Assembly (NCBI GenBank): GCA_004294445.1
Contig: REAZ01000016.1
Coordinates: 1-64,000 of the forward strand
Length of the DNA stretch: 64,000 nucleotides
Direction of reading: 5' to 3'
Origin: Cytophagales bacterium
Lineage (GTDB): Bacteria; Bacteroidota; Bacteroidia; Cytophagales; Thermoflexibacteraceae
Made by a program: the position numbers and the translations under genes. Below are positions 46,600 through 53,359 of the stretch, one piece after another. Under the pieces are notes generated by a model. That model was not told the origin of the DNA and searched no databases. It saw nothing but the letters and a program-made list of their open reading frames with translations. How positions within the stretch are numbered: position 1 is the stretch's first letter; every line of letters starts with the position of its first letter.

Positions 46600-46937
46600 T
46601 CAATTTTCAGCACTTTCATTAAGGAGATTTCAATGGCTGCAATGACCACACCATCTACTTCGCCTATTTTTTTGACAAAGCGATTAATAGAAACGGAACG
46701 AACTTGAAAACAATCTGCCGCAGAGTCTTTACTTAGATTGTTAGTTTCATCACTACGAACTTGCACCATCCAAGGAGCAACAACATATCTATCTTTCCAA
46801 TCCGTCAGAGGAATAATGACTCTCAGAGGCAAGATACCCAAATTATCGTCATTAATGATGATAGCGGGGCGTGTTTTCTGAATCTCAGCCCCAACTGTAG
46901 GGTCGAGATTAATACGCCAAATTTCACCTCGGTTCAT
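46593..46937 (-). CDS. MazF/PemK-type endoribonuclease toxin
   Basis: 114 residues from ATG 46937 (MNRGEIWRINLDPTVGAE), which gives the usual N-terminus; an in-frame ATG at 46949 adds four residues. The SH3-like barrel signature RGEIW-x-INLDPT-xGxEIQKTRPAIIIND is complete, with RVIIPLT and a C-terminal VDGVVIAAIE helix. It should cleave mRNA at specific short sequences when its antitoxin is lost. It overlaps the 3' end of the upstream small gene by 14 bases, the classical antitoxin-first operon arrangement. Confidence 0.92.
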   Translation of the reverse strand: MNRGEIWRINLDPTVGAEIQKTRPAIIINDDNLGILPLRVIIPLTDWKDRYVVAPWMVQVRSDETNNLSKDSAADCFQVRSVSINRFVKKIGEVDGVVIAAIEISLMKVLKIDS

Positions 46938-47160
46938 AAAAATTTTCATGGTCTAAGGTAGTAAATGCAGTCAATTCTTCATCATGCAAGTAGTCATCTA
47001 AAAGAACTTGCGCAGCAGAGGCAAGGATATTCTTTTGTTCTGTATCTACCTTTAAATTTTCTATAAAAATACGGTAATAGCTTTCAAATTTCTTCCACTC
47101 TTCTATGGAGATAAGCACTGCTGTTTTTTCTCCTATTCCATTAACAATGTATTGTATCAT
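46924..47160 (-). CDS. Antitoxin of the MazF-type module
   Basis: 78 residues from ATG 47160 (MIQYIVNGIGEKTAVLISI), starting eight codons inside a longer open frame. The N-terminus (TAVLISIEEWKKFESYY) resembles Phd/YefM or DUF2281-like antitoxin DNA-binding halves more than MazE, and the acidic C-terminal tail (YLHDEELTAFTTLDHENFYEP) is what usually wraps the toxin. A -7 box TAAATTTG on the minus strand at 47186-47179 lies 18 bases before the start, without a good -33 element. Function is inferred from position and composition. Confidence 0.75.
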   Translation of the reverse strand: MIQYIVNGIGEKTAVLISIEEWKKFESYYRIFIENLKVDTEQKNILASAAQVLLDDYLHDEELTAFTTLDHENFYEPR

Positions 47161-47207
47161 TTCTTTGTGGGTTTTACGCAAATTTAAAAAAAAGATAACA
47201 GATATAG

Positions 47208-47231
47208 AAAGAATGAGCTAAAAATCAACTA
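47208..47231 (+). repeat. 24-bp direct repeat, right copy
   Basis: Second copy of the repeat at 46576-46599, located about 50 bases upstream of the antitoxin start. Neither copy carries an inverted repeat or transposase. Confidence 0.9.
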
Positions 47232-47382
47232 AAAGTAAGGTTCTTTCTACTGATATGACTTAGAACTTTATACTCGTAATACGATTGATTTTCAAAAGAT
47301 TATAGGCTTGAAAGTAACTAACCCAATTTTGTAGATTTTGCTTCAAAGAGATTTCTCAAAGTGGCTTATTCCTTTTGTGTTT

Positions 47383-48939
47383 TTAAGTAATACCAGCACA
47401 ACTTATTCTCTTTTTAATTGCTTTTTGTAGAATCTTCCAATGCTTTCTCACTTGCCTCTTAATAGGATTGTGTTTTTCTTCACCGTAAAAGGCTTTGGCG
47501 GCTCTGTCCACGTAGCTGAGGTAATTGCCTCTAAATTTGATTTTTCGCGGATAAGGTACATATTTCCATTCTCTTATTGTTTCATCAAAACTAAGTTTGT
47601 GGGCTGTAACTTCATATTTGCGTTTTTTAATGCCTTTGTAGCTATAAAGCCTATATAGTTTTCTTTTGAAAAGCGGTGGATTTTCTACTAATTCCTTCTC
47701 TTTGATGTGCTTAATTCTTCTTGCTTTGGTTTTGACTGCGCCTTTCATTTCTCTATAAAAACGAGCTAAATTGGCAGATTTGAGCAAGGTTTTTTCTCCA
47801 TAGAACTCGAAACCCAAATAAATCAAAGGCACATTAGGTTTAAGCATTTCACTTGCTTTGTCTAAACGACTTACTTGTAATTTATCTTCTGTATTTTTCT
47901 CAAAAATGCAAACTTCTGTTTTGGGTGCTGAAATTTTAAGGCAAAAGTCTTCAATTTTGTTGATAATAGAAGTCTGAATATTCTGATAGTTCGTTTTATC
48001 ACATACTATCAAAATATCATCTGAATAGCGGCGGTAAAAAGCATGAAAAGGTTTAACTATTTCATTGACAATGTATTCATCAAAAGCCAATAAATACAAA
48101 TTGGCAAGCATAGCACTGATAGGCAAACCTTGTGGAATCCCAATAATTTGATTTTTCTCATTGTGATATTGATTTTTATAAATGCGTATCTCTCCTGCTT
48201 TGATTTTTTCTCTTAACTCTTTTGGATTCTCAAAAAATGCTTGCACACCATTTTTGCGAAGTTTTGCCAAGTACTTTTCATCAAAACCACCTTTTTTATT
48301 GGTTCTAAAACTGTCAAGTCTAATATACGAAAAGTTAGTAACAGAAGTAAAAATATTGTAATGGTCTGGTGGTAGGTTTTTCTTTTCCAAGAGTTTAGCC
48401 CATGCCTTTTTTAGTAATTTATGGTCAAGAGAAGGGAAAAAGTTTTCAATATCAAAAGCCAAAGCGACACAATCGCCTCTTTGCTTTATCTCATCAAAAC
48501 ATTCTTTGGCAAAGTCTATATTGCTTTTGTTTCGCAAACCATCAGCCGTAGGCATACGTCTATACGCACAAATAGAAGCTGAAAGTTCTGGGTAGTTTTT
48601 CAAATAAGCCTCATACTGTTTTTGTAAAATCTCATTGGAGTAATAAGCGTAAATCTGACTATCTATGTGTGTAGCCATCAAAATAGGGCGTAATTTTTTG
48701 GTGCTAACCACCTTACCATTCTTTACCTCTGTATGACTACGTACAATTTGTCCATCTTTTTTGACTTTTTTATAGCGTCTTTGGGGCATAGTCTTGAATA
48801 GCAAAGGAAAAAAAGCGTGCCTTGCCACAAAATCAGGATTTTTGACTTTGCCAAAAACTTCTGCTTTTTGTGAAAGTGGATTGATTTTCTGCGTAAGGTG
48901 CAGATAACCTCTGCCTTTGAACCACGATTTTTCTTGCAT
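47383..48939 (-). CDS. Stand-alone reverse transcriptase, unknown-group/Abi type
   Basis: 518 residues. RT motifs: LRPILMATHIDSQIYAYY (RT1-2 region), ALAFDIENFFPSLDH with catalytic Asp163 (motif A), GIPQGLPISAMLANLYL at 267-283 (motif B), and YRRYSDDILIV with Asp307/Asp308 (motif C). About 60 extra residues separate motifs A and B. After the thumb, the last 140 residues are very basic (KTKARRIKHIKEKELVE) with no endonuclease or maturase domain. YSDD instead of YADD, QGLP in motif B, and the lack of an intron or template/variable repeat point to the UG/DRT/Abi defence RTs. A structured 534-base non-coding region precedes it. The precise class cannot be fixed by eye. Confidence 0.9.
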   Translation of the reverse strand: MQEKSWFKGRGYLHLTQKINPLSQKAEVFGKVKNPDFVARHAFFPLLFKTMPQRRYKKVKKDGQIVRSHTEVKNGKVVSTKKLRPILMATHIDSQIYAYYSNEILQKQYEAYLKNYPELSASICAYRRMPTADGLRNKSNIDFAKECFDEIKQRGDCVALAFDIENFFPSLDHKLLKKAWAKLLEKKNLPPDHYNIFTSVTNFSYIRLDSFRTNKKGGFDEKYLAKLRKNGVQAFFENPKELREKIKAGEIRIYKNQYHNEKNQIIGIPQGLPISAMLANLYLLAFDEYIVNEIVKPFHAFYRRYSDDILIVCDKTNYQNIQTSIINKIEDFCLKISAPKTEVCIFEKNTEDKLQVSRLDKASEMLKPNVPLIYLGFEFYGEKTLLKSANLARFYREMKGAVKTKARRIKHIKEKELVENPPLFKRKLYRLYSYKGIKKRKYEVTAHKLSFDETIREWKYVPYPRKIKFRGNYLSYVDRAAKAFYGEEKHNPIKRQVRKHWKILQKAIKKRISCAGIT

Positions 48940-49473
48940 TGCCTTCCAAAAAATTAAAAAGAAAATTATGCTTTTCAGGACTGCCGTGAAATCTCATTTT
49001 GCTCTTTGCGTACCCGCCTAAAAGCGAAGGTCATCAGCCAAATACTTGACTCTCACTGGTTTTGTAAGTAAAATTATGTTATACAATTATAAACAGAAGA
49101 ACTAATGAAAATAAATAAACATTACTGTTGCAGATTCAAGAGTAAGATTCTTTCCCTAAACTTTCTGATTATTTGTACGGATGTCATCTTCAGATATTTA
49201 GCAGAAATATAGAAGGTATTTGAACTAATCTAATTTTTGCCTATCTCTCATATTGTATTTATCCATTTGAATAGGTGTAGCGAACACCCCAGCAAACGTC
49301 AGAGATAGTTGGGCAATTTTATTTCGCCAATAAAACCGCACCATGACCCGCCAAACCAAATGCAAAAAGCGTGAACAGTATATCCCTAAAAAGCCATAAT
49401 TTTCTTGCTCAAAAATACAGATAATTCCTACAAAACCATAACTTTGTGATTATTCAAATAAAAATTTTAGAAA
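48940..49473. other. Non-coding region between the reverse transcriptase and the DUF2158-like gene
   Basis: 534 bases without an open frame on either strand, lying between divergent genes. It holds a nested stem-loop (49237-49316) described separately, and a -7 box TAACTTTG at 49439-49446 for the plus-strand gene. It is longer than any other gene-free stretch in the window, and is the place where DRT2- or DRT9-like systems encode their template RNA. Confidence 0.7.
49237..49316 (-). ncRNA. Candidate structured RNA upstream of the reverse transcriptase
   Basis: CTATCTCT (49241-49248) pairs with AGAGATAG (49301-49308), and TTGC (49237-49240) with GCAA (49313-49316) after a four-base bulge. Inside this arm a second perfect hairpin GGTGT-AGCGA-ACACC occupies 49274-49288. 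The strand is assumed to be that of the reverse transcriptase; transcription is not shown. Confidence 0.35.
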
Positions 49474-50244
49474 ATGGAAAATACTGATACTTCTAATAAT
49501 ATAGATGTCAAGGCAGCACCAACACCACAGCCACAAGATATAGAAATTAGTAAAAAAAAAGAAAATAGATTTTCACTTGGTGATTTGGTAAGTTTAAAGA
49601 CTCATCCTTTATATGAAAGTGAGGAAATAGGAATCAAAATTGAAAAGCCAACTAATGATACAAAAAATATAGTTTCTTCTCCAAGAACTACTGTTCCTGC
49701 GATGGTTATTACAGAGGCTGTTAAAGAGGCTAATAAAATTATTCATGATATAAAAACAGGTGAGCAAATAGCAAGTATTTGGAAATACAAATGCCAATAT
49801 TATTCTTGGAAAGACGGCTTGTTTAAAGAAAATTGGTTTTATGAAGATTTATTGGCAAAAATAAATATTATTATAGATGATAAACTTCCTTCTAAACAAA
49901 TAACAAATGCCAAATATGATTTTGGTAGAAATACAACTTTGAAAACTTTTTGGTATGATGAAAAATATGCCAGATATTTACAGCATTTTAAACCCAGAAT
50001 AGTTAGAAAACCAGTGATTAAGCCAAATACTATAATTGCTAAATATGCCACTCCTTTTATGATAATGATTAGTAAAAGTGAAAACAAAATAGAAACTCCT
50101 ATTTTTAAAACTAATTCCAAAGGAGAAAAAGAAGTTATCCGAGAAGTTTCCCTTTACAAAATCAAATGTATGTGGTACAATCCCATAGATGCCAAGTTTT
50201 CCGAAGATTGGTTTATTCCAGAAGCATTGATAGAGATAAAATAA
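49474..50244 (+). CDS. Protein with two tandem DUF2158-like domains
   Basis: 256 residues, soluble, lysine-rich. Two related halves are visible. The first (about 33-130) has FSLGDLVSLKTHPL, PAMVITEAV, then YKCQYYSWKDGLFKENWFYE. The second (about 184-256) has NTIIAKYATPFMIMISKS, then IKCMWYNPIDAKFSEDWFIP. Each matches the small YodC/DUF2158 pattern GD-V-LKSGGP-MTV ... V-CQWF-G-KL-E-F-ExxL, a beta-barrel of unknown function often found with mobile elements. Here it is duplicated in one chain with a long disordered N-terminus. Divergent from the reverse transcriptase gene. Visibly A+T-richer than the core genes. Confidence 0.7.
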   Translation: MENTDTSNNIDVKAAPTPQPQDIEISKKKENRFSLGDLVSLKTHPLYESEEIGIKIEKPTNDTKNIVSSPRTTVPAMVITEAVKEANKIIHDIKTGEQIASIWKYKCQYYSWKDGLFKENWFYEDLLAKINIIIDDKLPSKQITNAKYDFGRNTTLKTFWYDEKYARYLQHFKPRIVRKPVIKPNTIIAKYATPFMIMISKSENKIETPIFKTNSKGEKEVIREVSLYKIKCMWYNPIDAKFSEDWFIPEALIEIK

Positions 50245-50319
50245 TTTGGTACATTTAATCCGTTAAAAAGAGCAAAAAGCATGAATAAAAAAGGATAAAT
50301 TTTTGTTATCTTTGAAAAA

Positions 50320-50595
50320 ATGAAAATAATGACCTTAGCATATAGAAAAAATCACGTATTAAAAGTAATCAACACTTTTCAGCAAGAGGCTTGGATAGCT
50401 TCTGTGGAGAGTTTTTTGAATACTCTACTCCAACAAAATAAAGCCTATTTGTATGCAAGACCTCTCATACAGCATCTTGATATGGCTACTTTGATGACAG
50501 AGCAGAATTATCAAAAGGCGAAAGTAGTAGCCCTATTTGGTGCATTGGAGGAAGATGAGCCGTTTGAAAGCCTTTTAAATGACTTGTCTGCATGA
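50320..50595 (+). CDS. Putative antitoxin of the PIN-domain module
   Basis: 91 residues. A helical protein with an acidic C-terminus (LFGALEEDEPFESLLNDLSA) and no recognised DNA-binding motif. The stop codon overlaps the start of the PIN gene (ATGA at 50592-50595), the arrangement of VapBC pairs. A -7 box TATCTTTG at 50307-50314 ends six bases before the ATG, implying a leaderless transcript. Antitoxin role is inferred from position. Confidence 0.65.
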   Translation: MKIMTLAYRKNHVLKVINTFQQEAWIASVESFLNTLLQQNKAYLYARPLIQHLDMATLMTEQNYQKAKVVALFGALEEDEPFESLLNDLSA

Positions 50596-51047
50596 ACTTT
50601 GTATTAGATACCAATATACTTTTGGGATATTTGCAAGGAAAAACTTTTGTCAAAGAGGCTTTTGAAGCACTAAACTTGTTAAATTCTGAAGACCCTCTTA
50701 TTATTTCGGCAGTAAGTGCAGGGGAATTATTGTCTTTAGCAAAACAAAGGGCTTGGTCTGATACCAAATATCTGCAACTCAATAATTTTATAGAGCAATT
50801 CCTTATTATCCCAGTTGAGAGCAAGAATTTATTAGAAAGATACGCTGAAATAGACGCATACAGTCAGGGTAAACTTCTTGATAAGCCACTACCACAAGGA
50901 ATATCTGCAAGAAACATGGGCAAAAATGATTTGTGGATAGCGGCAACAGCCTCTCTAATCGATGGCATACTGCTTACTACAGATAAAGATTTCTTGCACT
51001 TGCATAAAATTTATTTTGAATTGAAAATTGTAGAGGTTTATACGTAA
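50592..51047 (+). CDS. vapC: PIN-domain toxin, VapC type
   Basis: 151 residues. The four acidic residues of PIN nucleases are placed as usual: Asp in NFVLDTNILLGYL, Glu in SAVSAGELLSLAK, Asp in MGKNDLWIAATA and Asp in LLTTDKDFLHL. It should cleave tRNA or rRNA when freed from its antitoxin. Translation is coupled to the upstream gene by a four-base overlap. It closes the right side of the accessory island. Confidence 0.92.
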   Translation: MNFVLDTNILLGYLQGKTFVKEAFEALNLLNSEDPLIISAVSAGELLSLAKQRAWSDTKYLQLNNFIEQFLIIPVESKNLLERYAEIDAYSQGKLLDKPLPQGISARNMGKNDLWIAATASLIDGILLTTDKDFLHLHKIYFELKIVEVYT

Positions 51048-51147
51048 GCAATTTTACAAGACTCTTACCTCAAAAAATGATTAACTTACTGATAAATTCG
51101 ATTTCATAGAAAGCGAAGTCAAAAGTGATACCAACAGCGGCACAAAA

Positions 51148-51204
51148 ACGCCATAGGTGTTTCATCTTTGTAGCCAAACAATAATTTCTCACACCTAAAG
51201 GCGT
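51148..51204. repeat. Palindromic intergenic element
   Basis: ACGCC-A-TAGGTGT (51148-51160) faces ACACCTA-AA-GGCGT (51191-51204), an imperfect inverted repeat with 12 paired bases around a 30-base loop. It resembles REP-like palindromic elements dispersed in Bacteroidota intergenic DNA. Only this copy is seen in the window. Confidence 0.4.
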
Positions 51205-51241
51205 TCCTATCCGTAGCTTCATTTATTTCTACAAATATTTC

Positions 51242-51260
51242 AGCCCTAAAGGGCTTTTTA
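51242..51260 (+). terminator. Short terminator hairpin after the PIN gene region
   Basis: AGCCC-TAAA-GGGCT followed by TTTTA. It lies between the convergent vapC and DinB-like genes. Confidence 0.5.
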
Positions 51261-51279
51261 ATAGGGAAAATTTGCTGAT

Positions 51280-51747
51280 TTAAGCCCCAAATTGGCTCAG
51301 GTGATGGTCTAAATGTTTCCAGATAAGTCGCCCCCAGTCTTCTTTGTTTAGCTCACCAAAAAGTGGGTGTGCCTGAAACTTCTCTTGTTTTCTTACTTTT
51401 TCTAAGTACAAAAGAAGTGTGCTAATTTTGGTCGTAGTCGGCTCATTTCCAATAGATTGCTTTTTGACATTCATTTGAGAGGGCGTAATAGCTCCTTTCT
51501 GCCATTTGGGACCGTACAGCCCCACCCACCTGCCCAGCATTGTTCGGAGGATAAACGAGCCTTCATTTTTTGCACCTTTTATTTCAAAAAGTGCCATTTT
51601 TAGCTGAATAGTACAATGCTCCAGCATTTCTGCCAAGTTCATGATGCCCCATTGCGCTTGGGCACCATCAGTCAGGGAATGAATACGTTTGACGATTAGC
51701 TCGTAATCTTGCGTATTAAAAATATTGGCTTTTTTGTATGGTTTCAT
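51280..51747 (-). CDS. DinB-like DUF1569 family protein
   Basis: 155 residues from ATG 51747. Four-helix DinB/YfiT fold with metal-ligand histidines in MNLAEMLEHCTIQLKMAL and near the C-terminus WKHLDHHLSQF, as in DUF1569. Bacteroidota members may be thiol-dependent S-transferases, but no reaction is shown. It begins 15 bases downstream of the SDR stop codon on the same strand, so the two form an operon. Confidence 0.82.
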   Translation of the reverse strand: MKPYKKANIFNTQDYELIVKRIHSLTDGAQAQWGIMNLAEMLEHCTIQLKMALFEIKGAKNEGSFILRTMLGRWVGLYGPKWQKGAITPSQMNVKKQSIGNEPTTTKISTLLLYLEKVRKQEKFQAHPLFGELNKEDWGRLIWKHLDHHLSQFGA

Positions 51748-51762
51748 TTTCGTAAAAATCAA

Positions 51763-52542
51763 TTATTTTGCTTTATCTTGGATTTTTCGTGTTATTTTGA
51801 CTACTAAGGCTCTGGGTGTAAAGCGCACAGAATTAGCCATTAAGTAATTCATAAAACCGTGAATGGCAACAGTTTTTCCTTTTATCATCGCTTTGTAGCC
51901 GTATTCTGCTACTTCTTTGGAAGTTGGTAGCTTTTTGCCTTTTACTAAGGCACTTTCTTCCATTGCCGCCGCCGCCTGAAAGCCACTTTCAGTTGCCCCT
52001 GGGCAAAGTGTAGTAACAGTTACTCCTTTATCGCTCACTTCATTGTCGACCGCCTCCGAAAAACTTAATACGAATGCCTTGGTTGCGTAATAAACTGCCA
52101 TCGTCGGCCCAGATTGGAATGCTGCTGTCGAGGCTACATTCATTATTTTGCCACTTCTGCGACTTACCATATCTTTCAAATACAGTTTGGTAAAGTGCGT
52201 TAAAGTGGTAATATTTAGGTTAATCATTTGCAATTCTTTGTTCCAATCTGTTTCTGCAAACATTCCAAAGTCGCCAAAACCTGCATTGTTTATCAGGTAA
52301 TCGATTTTGATATTTTGCTTGGTAGTTTCGTCGTACACCTCTTGTGCTGCCTGAGGCGCAGAAAGGTCTTTGCCAATGGTATAAACAGAAATTTTATATT
52401 GTTTTTCTAATTCAGCTTTTAGCTCGTCAAGTTTTGCTTTGTTTCTTGCGACCAAAACCAAATTGCCACCTTTTGAGGCGTGAACTTTTGCCAATTCTAA
52501 CCCAATTCCGTTAGATGCGCCTGTGATTAATGCTGTTGCCAT
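51763..52542 (-). CDS. Short-chain dehydrogenase/reductase
   Basis: 259 residues. The NAD(P) site is TGASNGIGLELAKVHA near the N-terminus with a following VARNKAKL that suggests NADP. NNAGFGDFG is the structural NNAG motif; the catalytic triad is Ser in NVASTAAFQSG with Tyr and Lys in YYATKAF. It belongs to the classical SDR group close to DltE/YqjQ-like short-chain oxidoreductases. It is divergent from a MerR gene with an operator-like palindrome between, so it is probably MerR-regulated. Confidence 0.93.
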   Translation of the reverse strand: MATALITGASNGIGLELAKVHASKGGNLVLVARNKAKLDELKAELEKQYKISVYTIGKDLSAPQAAQEVYDETTKQNIKIDYLINNAGFGDFGMFAETDWNKELQMINLNITTLTHFTKLYLKDMVSRRSGKIMNVASTAAFQSGPTMAVYYATKAFVLSFSEAVDNEVSDKGVTVTTLCPGATESGFQAAAAMEESALVKGKKLPTSKEVAEYGYKAMIKGKTVAIHGFMNYLMANSVRFTPRALVVKITRKIQDKAK

Positions 52543-52568
52543 TCTGATAATGTTTAAAATAATTTGGG

Positions 52569-52599
52569 CAAAGGTAAGTCAATAAAAATAAACATACAA
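52569..52599 (-). promoter_or_regulatory. Promoter of the SDR operon
   Basis: On the minus strand TTG (52599-52597), 20 bases, TACCTTTG (52576-52569): an exact Bacteroidota promoter. The -7 box is part of a 13-bp sequence (52567-52579) repeated in inverted orientation at 52640-52652. Confidence 0.7.
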
Positions 52600-52605
52600 C
52601 ATTAG

Positions 52606-52620
52606 AGTATAGTCTATACT
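52606..52620. promoter_or_regulatory. MerR-type operator palindrome
   Basis: AGTATAG-T-CTATACT is a perfect 15-bp palindrome. It overlaps the -33 TTG of the merR promoter and sits seven bases upstream of the -33 of the SDR promoter, so one bound dimer could control both directions. Confidence 0.7.
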
Positions 52621-52650
52621 TGCAATTTATTTTTCGAATACTTACCTTTG
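52620..52650 (+). promoter_or_regulatory. Promoter of the MerR gene
   Basis: TTG (52620-52622), 20 bases, TACCTTTG (52643-52650). The ATG at 52655 is only five bases past the box, implying a leaderless transcript. Confidence 0.65.
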
Positions 52651-52654
52651 CCTC

Positions 52655-53017
52655 ATGCTCATAAACGAACTATCAAAGCGAACGGGTATTACCGCCCATA
52701 CTATCAGATTTTATGAAAAATCAGGATTGATAAAAGGTAAGCGAAAAGAGGAAATAAAGTCTAATAAATATTTTCATTATGACGAGGAAACCGTAGAAAA
52801 ATTAGAACTGATAAGAGATGCAAAATCTATTGGCTTCACTATCAGTGAGATTGGGCAGCTATTAGAGGCTTGGTACAGCAATAAATTTTCCATAGAAAAA
52901 AAGTTGGCGATTCTCGATGAAAAAATTATTTCGATAGACGAGAAAATCAAACAATTAAAAGATATGAAGAAATTAGTGTCAGATTTCAAAAAAAGCGTTG
53001 AAACAGATGCGTGTTGA
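52655..53017 (+). CDS. MerR family transcriptional regulator
   Basis: 120 residues. HTH MLINELSKRTGITAHTIRFYEKSGLIKGKRK followed by YFHYDEETVEKLELIRDAKSIGFTISEIGQLL is typical of MerR. A long dimerisation coiled coil follows, ending with VETDAC, whose single terminal cysteine could be a sensing residue. It is close to the regulators of SDR or aldehyde-stress genes and is encoded divergently from an SDR-DinB-like operon with a shared operator region. Confidence 0.92.
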   Translation: MLINELSKRTGITAHTIRFYEKSGLIKGKRKEEIKSNKYFHYDEETVEKLELIRDAKSIGFTISEIGQLLEAWYSNKFSIEKKLAILDEKIISIDEKIKQLKDMKKLVSDFKKSVETDAC

Positions 53018-53074
53018 GCATAAATGACATAGAATTTAGCTAACTTTGCATCTAACCTTTATCATCAAACACAA

Positions 53075-53359
53075 ATGGAAGAAATATTCAAAGCGAGTCG
53101 TTGGAAAGATACTTTTGCCCCTGACGAGGTTATCTTGTCGGATACGGGCGTTACTTTTAAAATCAATGAGATCATTGGGGGAAGTGAAAATTTTGTTTTC
53201 TACAAAGATATTTCGGGCATCGAGATAGACAAGGGTTTGCTTTTTGCGACCATCAAAGTCATTCCTCGTGCAAGGCAAGAGATTGTTATTGAGAACTTTA
53301 CAAAAGACGATGCCGAAAAAATAAAAGCTATTATTTTATCCAAAGTGCAACTATCTTAG
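53075..53359 (+). CDS. Small PH-like domain protein
   Basis: 94 residues. Predicted seven-strand beta sheet with a C-terminal helix (FTKDDAEKIKAIILSKVQ), as in short bacterial PH domains (SGVTFKINEI, FVFYKDISGIEID). The stop codon is immediately followed by the mutY ATG, so both are translated from one mRNA. A -7 box TAACTTTG is at 53041-53048. Function unknown. Confidence 0.7.
   Translation: MEEIFKASRWKDTFAPDEVILSDTGVTFKINEIIGGSENFVFYKDISGIEIDKGLLFATIKVIPRARQEIVIENFTKDDAEKIKAIILSKVQLS

Noticed and set aside
47383..48939. Reverse transcriptase as part of a group II intron, retron or diversity-generating retroelement
   Set aside because: No maturase or endonuclease domain and no intron-like RNA ends; motif C is YSDD, not the retron YADD; motif B is PQGLP rather than the DGR xxxSQ type, and no template/variable repeat pair was found nearby.
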